A stretch of 64,000 bases of DNA from the NCBI GenBank assembly GCA_024637115.1, contig JAGXFU010000005.1:126001-190000 (forward strand). Direction: 5' to 3'. Origin of the DNA: Actinomycetes bacterium. Its GTDB lineage: Bacteria; Actinomycetota; Coriobacteriia; Anaerosomatales; JAGXFU01. Shown here one piece after another: positions 7,987 through 17,047 of this stretch (positions are counted from its first letter, which is position 1; each line of letters opens with the position of its first letter). The notes beneath the pieces are model-generated. The model ran no database searches. It was not told the DNA's origin and saw only the letters and a program-made list of their open reading frames with translations. Position numbers and translations under genes: made by a program.

Positions 7987-9286
7987 GATAGTCTCCCTCC
8001 GCCGCAAATGCGGCTACCAAGATCTGAAGCCCTTCTTCAATTTGCCCAGCAGTAATCGTGAGCGGCGGGCATATCTTGACGGTCGCTCCTCCAAACCCGA
8101 CTGGCAGGAAGAGCATGAGACCATTCTCAACGCATCTCGTCACGATGCGAATGGCGCGCTCGGAGTCAGGATCAACGCCGGATTCATCGACGATATGCAT
8201 TCCGTACACGAGGCCCTTGCCGTGCAACGCTGCTACGAACGCATACTCACCTGCAATCGTCGCGAGGCCCGCCTCCAGGATCTTGCCGACACACTCGGCG
8301 TTCTCCACCAGTCCGTCTCTGCGCATTACCTTCAGATTCGCCGTCGCGGCGGCCGCACAAATTGGGTGACCACCGTGAGTACTCGACATGGAGCCCGGCC
8401 CATACTGATCTAGCAGCTCGCGCCTACCGATGAGCGCGGACAAAGGCAGCGAGCTCGAGATACCCTTGCCGCAGCATACGAGATCGGGAGTGATGCCGTA
8501 GTGCTCGTAGGCGAACCACTCGCCGGTGCGGCCAAACCCCGCTTGGACTTCGTCCATCGTGAGGATGACATCATTGTCGCGACACCATGATTCAAGGGCT
8601 CGCATGTAGCTGACTGGAGCGAAGCTAGCTCCGCCTCCTTGGTACGATTCCATGATGACCAGAGCAACTTCGGCTGGTGCCACACCTTGATCTGCCAGGG
8701 AGCGCTCGAAGCCGTCGAAAGACGTATCTTGGGTGCGGAAGCCGTCGGGGAACGGGACGTTCACAAACGGCCCCTCAGTGGCCTGGAGCCACTCCTTGAG
8801 AGCAGGAATCCCGCCCGCAAGCTGTGCGCCCGCCGTTCGACCATGAAACGAACGCTCAAACGAAACTACGTAGCGCCGGGAGCCACCTGAGGCGCGCTGG
8901 GCGTGAGTAAGCGCGAGTTTGAGCGCAACCTCTACCGCTTCGGAACCCGTTGAGAGCAAGAGAATCTTGTCATCGGGACGCGGCAACAATGGCTCAAGTT
9001 CACTCAGGAGTTCTGCGCGTTCGAGAGTCGGGAAACTGTAGCTAAAGAGCAGCGGTTTGCGCGCGGCCTCCACAATCGCTTCTACCACCTCAGGATGCCC
9101 GTGACCTGTATTCGCGACAAGCACGCCGGAAGACCAGTCGAGATACACGCGCCCATCCGCATCATGTACGTGGACGCCTTCCGCTCGATCCCAGACCACG
9201 GGTGCTTGGCCCTGCACAGAGAGAGGCTCGAAACGCGCAAGAGTATCGAGCACTTCGCGGGAGTTCATTTTGGCGCTCGTTTCCAT
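7979..9286 (-). CDS. Class III PLP-dependent aminotransferase
   Basis: The 435-residue protein has LSTGSEAVEVALKLA (PLP phosphate loop), ILTMDEVQAGFGRTGEWFA with the cofactor Asp, and LVCCGKGISSSLPLSALIG with the Schiff-base Lys. This is the GabT/ArgD/dialkylglycine decarboxylase group. It transfers an amino group between an omega- or alpha-amino donor and a keto or aldehyde acceptor. I start at ATG 9286, 7 bp after the upstream ATP-grasp stop; the track start lies inside that gene. The context (IolB after it, an ATP-grasp ligase before it) suggests it makes the amino compound the ligase attaches, which is inference. Confidence 0.8.
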   Translation of the reverse strand: METSAKMNSREVLDTLARFEPLSVQGQAPVVWDRAEGVHVHDADGRVYLDWSSGVLVANTGHGHPEVVEAIVEAARKPLLFSYSFPTLERAELLSELEPLLPRPDDKILLLSTGSEAVEVALKLALTHAQRASGGSRRYVVSFERSFHGRTAGAQLAGGIPALKEWLQATEGPFVNVPFPDGFRTQDTSFDGFERSLADQGVAPAEVALVIMESYQGGGASFAPVSYMRALESWCRDNDVILTMDEVQAGFGRTGEWFAYEHYGITPDLVCCGKGISSSLPLSALIGRRELLDQYGPGSMSSTHGGHPICAAAATANLKVMRRDGLVENAECVGKILEAGLATIAGEYAFVAALHGKGLVYGMHIVDESGVDPDSERAIRIVTRCVENGLMLFLPVGFGGATVKICPPLTITAGQIEEGLQILVAAFAAEGDYRG

Positions 9287-9293
9287 CGCCGTG

Positions 9294-10562
9294 TCACAAT
9301 CCCTTCGGCATCGGTGAGACATCTATCTTCACTCGATCGACCACGTACTCAGCCAGGGTGATAGCCTCATCTCGAGACTCACCAGTCGCCATCACGCAGC
9401 CGACTCTCTCGCCATGGCATGTTGGAGGCTCAACAACGGTCCCAACCCCGAAGCCCGCCTGGAGCCAATAGGGCTCCCACGTAATGAAGTGAACGTCCGG
9501 ATGAGACTGACACTCTTGAACACCCGAAATGGCTGTGACTGTTCCAGGGAGCGGTTCTGGCCAAAAGTATCGTAGCGCCACACCCTTGTCATAATGCCAC
9601 TGTAGAAACGTTGGGGTTATCTCATCCCCAACACTCTGCTGAATGGCGGCACTGACGATATCGCTCCCGTTGTTCAGCGGACCAGTAAACGAACAGAAAT
9701 AGTCTCCGGACATCCGAGCCGCCATCTCAAGCATACATACGCGACCTTCGGACGTCACAATGATGTCGCCCTTTGCCGGTCCAAAGTCGATACCAAGCGC
9801 CTGAATTGCCTTGTCCACCTCAAGCAGAACACGATCAAAGACGTCGCGGGGCAACGATGTCGGACACGTGTCGCCATTCTCCAACAAGTGCGGCGGGTAT
9901 TTGTACTTCGTGTCATAGTTGCGATCGCTGAAACCCATGGTATGCGCCACGCCATCAACAACGAGTGACTCAGAGGAGTGCTCTGTACCTTCAATGTGCT
10001 CCTCAATGAGCACGACCTGTGCGGACTCCCGCATAGTGAACTCGAATGTGTCTCGGACGTCATCGATTGAGTTGCAGCGCACCACACCCCTGGCACCTGC
10101 ACGCATGAGCGGCTTGAGTACGACTGGCAATCCGATATCTACTGCAACCGCGCACGCTTCCTCGACCGAGCGAGCCTCACCAAAGCGCGGGCACGATACC
10201 CCCGCATCACGCCACGCTTTGAGTCGGGCGAGCTTGTCCGTTGCCCTGTCGGCCGCAGCGATACTGACGCTCGGGAGGCCGAGTCCTGAAGCGACTCGAG
10301 CGGCACTACCGGCGGCCTCCACAGCCATTGTCAGTATCCCATCCGCCGATCGTCCCTCCGCCTCAAGCAAGCGGACCGCAGCCAATATGGCATCTGGGTC
10401 GTGCGTTGAGATTCCGGGCAGCGGGTAGTCAGTCATGCTGAGCCCGGGGGCGTTTGGGTTCATGTCTGGCGAAATGACCTCATAGCCGAGCATGTGTGCG
10501 CGAGCGATGGCCGGTATCTGTTGATAGCCCGCACCAAGGATTATTACTGCTTTGTGTGGCAT
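9294..10562 (-). CDS. ATP-grasp carboxylate-amine ligase (paralogue 1)
   Basis: The 422-residue protein has a pre-ATP-grasp Rossmann start (ILGAGYQQIPAI, then DMNPNAPGL), an ATP-binding GLPVVLKPLMRAGARGVVR loop, and a catalytic metal-binding LEMAARMSGDYF with Glu and Arg present. This is the PurK/carbamoyl-phosphate-synthase-like group that activates a carboxylate as acyl phosphate and joins it to an amine. The ATG lies one base after the stop of the GNAT-PseG gene, with GGAG in the overlap. It is related to the two other ATP-grasp proteins in this run, each with an N-x-x-APG motif in the first domain. The likely substrate is a sugar amine or amino acid. Confidence 0.82.
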   Translation of the reverse strand: MPHKAVIILGAGYQQIPAIARAHMLGYEVISPDMNPNAPGLSMTDYPLPGISTHDPDAILAAVRLLEAEGRSADGILTMAVEAAGSAARVASGLGLPSVSIAAADRATDKLARLKAWRDAGVSCPRFGEARSVEEACAVAVDIGLPVVLKPLMRAGARGVVRCNSIDDVRDTFEFTMRESAQVVLIEEHIEGTEHSSESLVVDGVAHTMGFSDRNYDTKYKYPPHLLENGDTCPTSLPRDVFDRVLLEVDKAIQALGIDFGPAKGDIIVTSEGRVCMLEMAARMSGDYFCSFTGPLNNGSDIVSAAIQQSVGDEITPTFLQWHYDKGVALRYFWPEPLPGTVTAISGVQECQSHPDVHFITWEPYWLQAGFGVGTVVEPPTCHGERVGCVMATGESRDEAITLAEYVVDRVKIDVSPMPKGL

Positions 10563-10563
10563 T

Positions 10564-12066
10564 TCACTCCGTTCCAAGTAACTGACTCACGAGAGCGACA
10601 ACTCGTGATGCGCCCTTCCCGTCAACCACCTGCGTGGCGATCTCTGACATCGCCCGCAGACTCTCCGAATCAGCGAGAAGCTCCGCGATCCGTGATGCCA
10701 ATTCCTCAGGCTGCCATTCATCATGGTAGCCGAGAGACACCGCTGCCCCTCGTTCGGCATAGGCATTCCCAACCGAAGCGTTGAACTGGGATGGTGCGAT
10801 AATTATTGTCGGCAATCCTAGCGCCGCCATCTCATAGGTAGTCAGGCCCAACGCCGAAATCCCAAGGTCGGACTCCGCGATTAGGGAGGTTAGGGATGGC
10901 ACGTGACCGTGGACGGTCACCTCAAAGGGCAGGTTCGATGCAAGGGACTCAAGAGACCTGAGACCGGGATTCGCAGCCCCCACAACTACATTTGCGACGC
11001 CAGAGTAGCCCGCAAGAGACAACGCGTCGAGAACACGCTGAGTCAACTGCGCTGGATCACTTCCGCCCATGGCAACGAGTATGCGATTAACCTGACCGCT
11101 GCGCTCGCGGATACAGCGAGAACGTTCCTCCATATCCTTGGACAGCAGGAAGTAGTCGAGACCCTCGTGAACGCGAGCAAGTGCTGCGGCGTCTACTCCC
11201 CAGTCTGGATGCGGCAGCGCATTGATAGCCAAGTCACACTTCTCGACGCCCCGCATCGGATTGTCAAAGTGGAGCTGCGGAACGCCAGCCGCACGAAGAG
11301 CCTCAAAGAGCGGGTCAGCCGTCTCGAGAAGTTCGCGCGGGAAATTAATGGCGACGGCCGCCGCACCTAGCCGTTCAACTGCTGCGAGAACCGCATCGAT
11401 TTCGCTGCTTCCAGCTTCAACGTCGAGCGGAAGTCCCAGAGCTGTGGTTGCCAACCACTCGCGTGAAGGGGAGTCGAACCTTCCAATAAGGCGCACGGTC
11501 GCAACATTAGCTGCGAGTAGCACATCGGCGAGCTTCGCTGCGTGGGCTACATGACCAAGCCCGATTGAGAAACCTCCGTCCGCGCGATAGAGCAGCACTG
11601 GGAGGTCTCGGGTCGACCGGGCCATTACGGTCGTGAGTCCTCGGTCTGTCACCGCTTCATCGATTCTTTCCCATCCTCGCGTCGCGTAGTATTCGGCTGC
11701 CTGCTGAGCCTGCAAGAAGACACGCTCATAGCCAAGTTCGCCCGCCAGCTCCACGATACGATCAACCAATAGAGTGCCGACCCCTGATGTTCGAGCGGTC
11801 GGCGTGACGTAGAGTGCAGCGAGCCATGGAGTCAACTCATCAAAACCATCTAGGTCACTGACAAAGAGGCTGACGGTACCCACAGGTACGTCAGCATCAA
11901 GTGCCACGAGTGTCAATGGAACCGCATCCTCGGCTAGACGTTCACGAACACGCTGCCGCGCGCGGTTTCGCCCTTCTGGTGTTCCGTCGCCCCATGAGTC
12001 GAAGATCCAGTCAGCGACCTGGTCAGTATGCTCAGGATGCCTGCTGAGAAAATCGATGCGCGGCAT
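10564..12066 (-). CDS. GNAT acetyltransferase fused to PseG-like UDP-sugar hydrolase
   Basis: Residues 1-150 form a GNAT domain with the acetyl-CoA loop ARTSGVGTLLVDR and a YYATRGWER tail. Residues 156-500 match PseG: LLYRADGGFSIGLGHVAHAAKLAD carries the G-x-G-H of the N-terminal GT-B domain, followed by MGGSDPAQLT and a C-terminal GLTTYEMAALGLPTI motif. PseG removes UDP from 2,4-diacetamido-trideoxy-altropyranose, and PseH (a GNAT) N-acetylates the same intermediate, so one polypeptide may do steps three and four. The order is GNAT first. AAGGGAG six bases before the ATG supports the start. Whether this GNAT replaces PseH is inferred. Confidence 0.82.
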   Translation of the reverse strand: MPRIDFLSRHPEHTDQVADWIFDSWGDGTPEGRNRARQRVRERLAEDAVPLTLVALDADVPVGTVSLFVSDLDGFDELTPWLAALYVTPTARTSGVGTLLVDRIVELAGELGYERVFLQAQQAAEYYATRGWERIDEAVTDRGLTTVMARSTRDLPVLLYRADGGFSIGLGHVAHAAKLADVLLAANVATVRLIGRFDSPSREWLATTALGLPLDVEAGSSEIDAVLAAVERLGAAAVAINFPRELLETADPLFEALRAAGVPQLHFDNPMRGVEKCDLAINALPHPDWGVDAAALARVHEGLDYFLLSKDMEERSRCIRERSGQVNRILVAMGGSDPAQLTQRVLDALSLAGYSGVANVVVGAANPGLRSLESLASNLPFEVTVHGHVPSLTSLIAESDLGISALGLTTYEMAALGLPTIIIAPSQFNASVGNAYAERGAAVSLGYHDEWQPEELASRIAELLADSESLRAMSEIATQVVDGKGASRVVALVSQLLGTE

Positions 12067-12085
12067 TGGCAGCTCCCTTGTGATG

Positions 12086-13009
12086 CTAGTCGGCCGCGCG
12101 GCCCAGCACGCCCACCAGTCGACCCAGACCTAGCTCGGCGAGCGAGGAGTACAGGTCCTTCTTGAGCTGTGTCTTACCCGCCTTGGCAAGATTGAACTCG
12201 AAGTTCTTGCGTAGAGCGTGGCACCGTCGACCCGTCGCGTCATCACCAACGTAGTTCTCCCCCATAAGAAGGAACATGTCGATTGGGAATGTCGCGTCGC
12301 TATGCACCACCTCGAAGTCGGCGGACCGCATCAGTCCTGCGAGCGAATCGCGGTTGAAGTAGTTGACGTGATGCGGCGGGCTGACCCACCAGGGGTCAAA
12401 CCCACACCCGTCACGGAGCGCCTCCTGAAACGGGCTGTACTCGTTCGGGACCATCACGTACAACAGCCCGCCCGGATTGAGCATCGAGCGGAGCAGTCTG
12501 ATCATCTCACCTGGATCAGGGATGTGCTCCAGCACCTCGCTCATATGAATCACGTCGAACATACCAAGAGCGGGAGCCGTATCTGAGCCCAAGAATCCCT
12601 GCACGACATCAAGACCCATCGAGCGGGCATGCTCAGAAGCTGCCAGCGAGGGTTCGATGCCAGTAACACTCCAGCCCCGCCGCGCGCCTTCGGCAAGAAA
12701 GTAGCCTGGACCAGAACCAACATCGAGCAGCGTGCGACCTTCTGTGGGGAGCATCTCTTCGAACAAATCGTAGCGCTCGGCGTAGACCATCTGCCACCAC
12801 TCTTTGTCCTCTGCGTGTTGCTCAAGATAGAGGGGCTTCTCGGTGGTGTAGTAGTCATCTTTGTATACGCTGGAAAGATCATCAGCTGTGGGAATCGGTA
12901 CGATATGCGCAAACCCGCAAGTCGTGCATTCAATGACGTCGAAACCTCCGACGCTATCTAGCGTAGACCCTACGTGCAGGGCTGTATGAGCTGACACGTT
13001 CTCGGACAC
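12086..13009 (-). CDS. SAM-dependent methyltransferase with N-terminal Cys motif
   Basis: The 307-residue protein starts with a short zinc-ribbon-like piece (VIECTTCGFAHIVPIP) and a class I methyltransferase domain with LLDVGSGPGYFLAEGARRG, VTGIEPS and the post-II segment MFDVIHMSEVLEHIPDP. This Methyltransf_23 arrangement is common in sugar O- or C-methyltransferases of antibiotic and surface-polysaccharide loci. It probably methylates a sugar or its substituent. I start at GTG 13009 with GGAGG four bases upstream; a GTG four codons earlier is the track start. It sits between the PseG fusion and the second ATP-grasp gene. Confidence 0.78.
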   Translation of the reverse strand: MSENVSAHTALHVGSTLDSVGGFDVIECTTCGFAHIVPIPTADDLSSVYKDDYYTTEKPLYLEQHAEDKEWWQMVYAERYDLFEEMLPTEGRTLLDVGSGPGYFLAEGARRGWSVTGIEPSLAASEHARSMGLDVVQGFLGSDTAPALGMFDVIHMSEVLEHIPDPGEMIRLLRSMLNPGGLLYVMVPNEYSPFQEALRDGCGFDPWWVSPPHHVNYFNRDSLAGLMRSADFEVVHSDATFPIDMFLLMGENYVGDDATGRRCHALRKNFEFNLAKAGKTQLKKDLYSSLAELGLGRLVGVLGRAAD

Positions 13010-13070
13010 TAGACCTCCCACAATCTTCTGCGCAGGACAGGCATTTCAGAATACAGGAACCTCACGCTCA

Positions 13071-14282
13071 CTAGTCCACGACGAACGTGATAGCCCCCGC
13101 GGCCTCTTCCAGCCTAGCGCGAACCTCATCTCGAGATGGGCCAACCACCCAAACGAATCCACAGATGTCGCGATTGTCTCGAGGTATGCGAATCATCGAT
13201 CCCAAATCTACGCGGATTGACAGCTTGTATACGCCCGAGATAGCTAGCGCCTCCGCCTCTCCTTCCACCCGGGCAAGCGTTCCCGCCTCTGAAGCAAAGA
13301 GCGCGCGCCATCCAGCATGCGCCTTCACTGACGTGTCGCAATCAACAGAAGACCACTGTTCGCTCAACAAGCCAGCGAAGTAAGCCCCAATCGGAGAGCC
13401 GACTTGAGCGAATGGAGTCATGTACGAGGTCAACACATCGCCATGGAAGCGTGGAGAGAGCTCCAGTAGGCGAGGACCGTCGGCGGTGACGATCAAGTCC
13501 GCCTTCACCGGTCCTTGCTCGATACCAAGAGCCTGTGCTGCGTGCTCAGCGATGGCATAGCAATCATCCTCTTGCGCGCTCGAGAGCTCTGCCGGCTGAG
13601 CACCCCAGAGAGAAAGTGCGCTCATCGGAGGCGGCTGAAAGAAGCGCTCCATTATCCCGCACCGAATGAACCTGCCCTCGACCATGAGCCCGTTGAGGTC
13701 GATGTGACGCCCAAGGAGCAGTTCCTCGACGATGACCTGCTCCGAGAACCGCTGCGCTTCTGCTAGGCCTGAGACGAGTTCCGACTCAGTGTCTACTCGA
13801 ACGACTCCGCGACTACCACTACTGTCCACCGGCTTTACGACCACCGGCAATCCCAAGTCAGCAGCAGCCGCAGCAAGTTCCTCAGTGTTACAGACGGTGG
13901 CTCCGGCAGCCACTGGAACGCCCGCTTCACGCCAAACGCGCAGCGCCAAAGACTTGTCGAGGGCTCTGCGCGCAATCTCTGGGTCACAACCAGGAATCCC
14001 CAGCGCCGCATGGGCCTCCGCTGCGGCCAAAACCCCAAAGTCACTACCAGCATAGACGCCTGCAACAGGCCGCTGAATAGAAACTTCCTGCGCCAGCGCA
14101 ACGACTGCTTCCACATCGGTTCCACTCACTAGTTCGAAACGATCTGCAATGGCGCACCCGGGAGCATCAGAGTTGATGTCCGTGACAACCACATAGAAAC
14201 CCATCTGGCGTGCTAGTTCGATGCTACTCATTTGTAGGTCGCTCGCTCCGATATGTATTAGGGCGGAACGGGATCGAGTCAT
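13071..14282 (-). CDS. ATP-grasp carboxylate-amine ligase (paralogue 2)
   Basis: The 403-residue protein shows the same layout as paralogue 1: a pre-ATP-grasp domain ending in DINSDAPGCAIAD, an ATP-binding GLPVVVKPVDSSGSRGVVR loop, a VIVEELLLG strand and a metal-binding LLELSPRFHGDVL with Glu and Arg. It should activate a carboxylate with ATP and couple it to an amine. Its ATG overlaps the stop of the third ATP-grasp gene by 4 bp and has GAGGGA upstream, so the two are translationally coupled. The retained active site suggests a working enzyme with its own substrate. Confidence 0.82.
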   Translation of the reverse strand: MTRSRSALIHIGASDLQMSSIELARQMGFYVVVTDINSDAPGCAIADRFELVSGTDVEAVVALAQEVSIQRPVAGVYAGSDFGVLAAAEAHAALGIPGCDPEIARRALDKSLALRVWREAGVPVAAGATVCNTEELAAAAADLGLPVVVKPVDSSGSRGVVRVDTESELVSGLAEAQRFSEQVIVEELLLGRHIDLNGLMVEGRFIRCGIMERFFQPPPMSALSLWGAQPAELSSAQEDDCYAIAEHAAQALGIEQGPVKADLIVTADGPRLLELSPRFHGDVLTSYMTPFAQVGSPIGAYFAGLLSEQWSSVDCDTSVKAHAGWRALFASEAGTLARVEGEAEALAISGVYKLSIRVDLGSMIRIPRDNRDICGFVWVVGPSRDEVRARLEEAAGAITFVVD

Positions 14283-15334
14283 CGCATTCCCTCTCTCGAA
14301 TCAGTCTGGCAAGGCTCAACAATCCAGCCACCATCGGTTGTCCTGCGAGTCCTGTGGGGCCGGCAAGTCAGCGAAGAAGCTGGTGGGTCGAAGCCGATCA
14401 TCAGCCTGACCAGAACGTCGAGAACATCAACCCCACACGCCCGCGGAAGCAGACCTTCGAAAACGAAATCGCCTCCAAGCTCAACATGCAGTTCAATGAC
14501 GAACGGAATGCCTTCAGGCGTGATCCTCGTCGAAAGAATGAAGGGCACTCTTCGCATGTCGAAAGCCGCAACCACTCGTGCCGAAAGTGCTTCCAGTCGC
14601 CGTTTCACCTCACCTTGAGCAACTACTGAAGGTACGCGAAAACCGGAACCCACAAGCGCCCCATCGTCCATGAACCGATTCAGTTCATCTAGGTACGCGA
14701 GAATAGTTAGCTCACCGCTACTGTCAACAGCACCAAGAACGGTAACATCCACACCATCAATGAACTCCTCAACATCAACGGCCCCTGATGCAGACGAAGA
14801 GTGCGCCTCCTCCCAAGCGACTGCAAAATCGTTCTCGCATCGCACTCGGGTTATGGCGGCCTTGCCGATGCTGGTTACCGACGGCTTGACCACGACCTGC
14901 GGGCCAAGGACTCTCCAATCCACGCCTTCTGGCGATGTCATTGAAAAATGCCGCGGAGCTTCAATTCCGCTCTCGTGACAGCTAGCGAGAAATGTGTCTT
15001 TGGCTATGATCGTCTGTGCGCTCACGACTGAGAGACTGGGAACCTGATATGTCTCGCACAACTGTGCCGCCGTAACAACTGGTAGCCCCGAGGAGCCATT
15101 CACTACACCGAGAACCGAAACCTGTCCAAGCTCGCGAATAATCGCTGCGGCATCATGGGTACTTGCGACAACGCTCTCATCGGCAAAGGCGAAGCCCGGT
15201 GCGCTCGCATTGCGGTCCACAACAACCGTTCGTACTCCCGCCGCAGCAACACGCATGATTACGGGCACTTGACTCAGTCCGCCTGCGAGGCAAATAGCGA
15301 CACTGGGATTCCGAGTACTACTCGACATGGGCAT
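14279..15334 (-). CDS. ATP-grasp protein (paralogue 3), active site diverged
   Basis: This 351-residue relative has the first domain with LAGGLSQVPVIMRVA and DRNASAPGFAFAD, and a VVVKPSVTSIGKAAITR ATP loop. The region that carries Glu-x-Asn/Ser-x-Arg in the other two reads VIELHVELGGDF here, so the conserved Arg is missing. It may bind a different nucleotide or act as a partner rather than a ligase. The start overlaps the cytidylyltransferase gene end by 17 bp; a second in-frame ATG two codons later is possible. Confidence 0.76.
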   Translation of the reverse strand: MPMSSSTRNPSVAICLAGGLSQVPVIMRVAAAGVRTVVVDRNASAPGFAFADESVVASTHDAAAIIRELGQVSVLGVVNGSSGLPVVTAAQLCETYQVPSLSVVSAQTIIAKDTFLASCHESGIEAPRHFSMTSPEGVDWRVLGPQVVVKPSVTSIGKAAITRVRCENDFAVAWEEAHSSSASGAVDVEEFIDGVDVTVLGAVDSSGELTILAYLDELNRFMDDGALVGSGFRVPSVVAQGEVKRRLEALSARVVAAFDMRRVPFILSTRITPEGIPFVIELHVELGGDFVFEGLLPRACGVDVLDVLVRLMIGFDPPASSLTCRPHRTRRTTDGGWIVEPCQTDSREGMR

Positions 15335-16154
15335 CGAGGCCGCTGATTGTTGGCAGAACGTGTACGTCTACCGGTGCCACATCCAATTCACGCCATAGAT
15401 GCCGGTACTTCTCGCGTCCCACATGTGTCGCATTAGGCGAGCTGGCAGCTTCTGAATCCACCGAGAACTGTACTACCTCAATAACACTCGGCCGATGCTC
15501 TTCAGAGTAGAGTGAGTCATAGACAGCCGCAATGAACTCATAATCCTCCGGGTGATCAACGGTCCACCTCAGAGCAGACAGATCAATGGGCGGCACGACG
15601 TAGCCAATACGAAACTCGTCCGCGCGACGCCATATGTAGGAAGTCACATGCTCGCGATCCTCAGAATCGGTCGCCTCAAGCCATGCCCTGTCGATTGCCG
15701 AACGACGGACACAGGCAACACCTAGACCATCAGGAAAGCCCGCGACGCCAAGACTGGCAGCGCCACCTCCTGCCACGATGCCCAAATGATCATATTCAGA
15801 ATCACGATAAATCTCTAGAAGTGCAGCTATGGCATCTGGATCCACCAGTGGACAGTCGCCTGTCACCCGCACCACTGGGTCAGCCTCGAACTGCAGCGCT
15901 GCCCAATAGTAACGGTCGAGGACATCGCTCTCGCTACCCGAGAAGACTTGAACACCGTGCTCGGCACAGAATTCTCGAATGGCATTGTCACCTGGCTCGT
16001 CGCTGGTCGCGACAACGACCTCGGCTATAGAGTCAACCTGACGGAGCCGATCAACCACGTGCCACAGTGCGGGCTTGCCAGCAAGCGGCAAGAGAACCTT
16101 CCCCGGCAGACGCGTCGAACCCATTCTGGCTTGGATGATTGCGACCGGACGCAC
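15318..16154 (-). CDS. Cytidylyltransferase, PseF/SpsF-like (CMP-nonulosonic acid synthetase)
   Basis: The 278-residue protein opens IIQARMGSTRLPGKVLLPLAGKP, the nucleotide-binding signature of the CMP-sugar synthetase and SpsF group (COG1861-like). VRVTGDCPLVDPDAI supplies the metal-binding Asp, and HVTSYIWRR with WTVDHPEDYEF completes the family pattern. It would activate the free nonulosonic acid with CTP before transfer. The start is GTG two bases after the synthase stop, and its product is the natural next step after PseI. PseF and SpsF differ little in these motifs, so the gene symbol is left blank. Confidence 0.8.
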   Translation of the reverse strand: MRPVAIIQARMGSTRLPGKVLLPLAGKPALWHVVDRLRQVDSIAEVVVATSDEPGDNAIREFCAEHGVQVFSGSESDVLDRYYWAALQFEADPVVRVTGDCPLVDPDAIAALLEIYRDSEYDHLGIVAGGGAASLGVAGFPDGLGVACVRRSAIDRAWLEATDSEDREHVTSYIWRRADEFRIGYVVPPIDLSALRWTVDHPEDYEFIAAVYDSLYSEEHRPSVIEVVQFSVDSEAASSPNATHVGREKYRHLWRELDVAPVDVHVLPTISGLDAHVE

Positions 16155-16156
16155 GG

Positions 16157-17038
16157 CTAGGGTCTCCAGTCAGCGCGAACATGCTTGAACGGTCGCAAGC
16201 CATCAATGGGATCCGCACGCCATACACGTTCGTCCTGCTCCATATCCGTCGGCTCCTTTGCACCGCTGCCATCAGCACTGATGCCGCGCTCTACCTCAGC
16301 GATCAACTTGGCGATGGGCTGCGGAAGCCAGCAGTGACCAGAACCGAACTCCTCGCCCTGTTCGTCGAGATCAAGGTGAAACTCAATCACCTCAGCCCCC
16401 CAACGATGCACGGCGCGCAGAACGACGGCGGAATCGACACTGTGGTCAGACCACCCAACGGTACAGCCAAACTCGTCACGCATCGTTGCGATGGCCGCGA
16501 GATTGCACCGGTCAGCAGTCGCGGGGTATCTCGACACGCAATGCAGCAACGTGAGTTGCGCCACGTTCTCAGCACGCAGTACTCCGACCGCATGCTCTAC
16601 CTCGTCGAGCGTCGCCATGCCAGTAGAGACGATGACTGGCAGGCCAGTTCGCGCACACGCGCTCAGAAGATCATCCCAAAGCAGTTCGTAGGAGGAAATC
16701 TTGTATGCCGCTACGAACGGACGGAGTTCCTCAACCGCAGCCAGGTCGAATGGCGTGCACATAAGCGCAACGCCGCGCGTCTCGCAGCGCTCGGCTATCT
16801 CGGGAAGAAACTCCACGGGGAGCTCCCATTGACGGCGGGCTCGCACCGACTCACTACGCTCGATGATCTCGGGGGCGAAGAGCTCGTCCACGCGGAAGAG
16901 CTGAAACTTGACCGCTCCGCACCCCGCGTCCGCGGCAGCGTCAATGAACGCGAGTGACCGCTCAAGGCTACGGTTGTGGTTGCTCGAGACCTCGGCAATA
17001 AAGAGCGGCATGGGAGGGGTGTCGCCAGGAGCATTCAT
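16157..17038 (-). CDS. Nonulosonic acid synthase (PseI/NeuB type) without SAF domain
   Basis: The 293-residue protein is the TIM-barrel part of the NeuB family: FIAEVSSNHNRSLERS, AVKFQLF, MCTPFDL, IVSTGMATLDEV, LLHCVSRYP, and VGWSDHSVDS before a strand ending in EFHLDLD. It condenses a six-carbon 2,4-diacetamido sugar with phosphoenolpyruvate. Usual PseI and NeuB proteins are about 340-350 residues because of a C-terminal antifreeze-like SAF domain. This one ends right after the barrel with FKHVRADWRP, so that domain is absent. Since SAF completes the partner active site in dimers of known enzymes, the substrate or mechanism may differ. Confidence 0.82.
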   Translation of the reverse strand: MNAPGDTPPMPLFIAEVSSNHNRSLERSLAFIDAAADAGCGAVKFQLFRVDELFAPEIIERSESVRARRQWELPVEFLPEIAERCETRGVALMCTPFDLAAVEELRPFVAAYKISSYELLWDDLLSACARTGLPVIVSTGMATLDEVEHAVGVLRAENVAQLTLLHCVSRYPATADRCNLAAIATMRDEFGCTVGWSDHSVDSAVVLRAVHRWGAEVIEFHLDLDEQGEEFGSGHCWLPQPIAKLIAEVERGISADGSGAKEPTDMEQDERVWRADPIDGLRPFKHVRADWRP

Positions 17039-17047
17039 GGTTAACGC

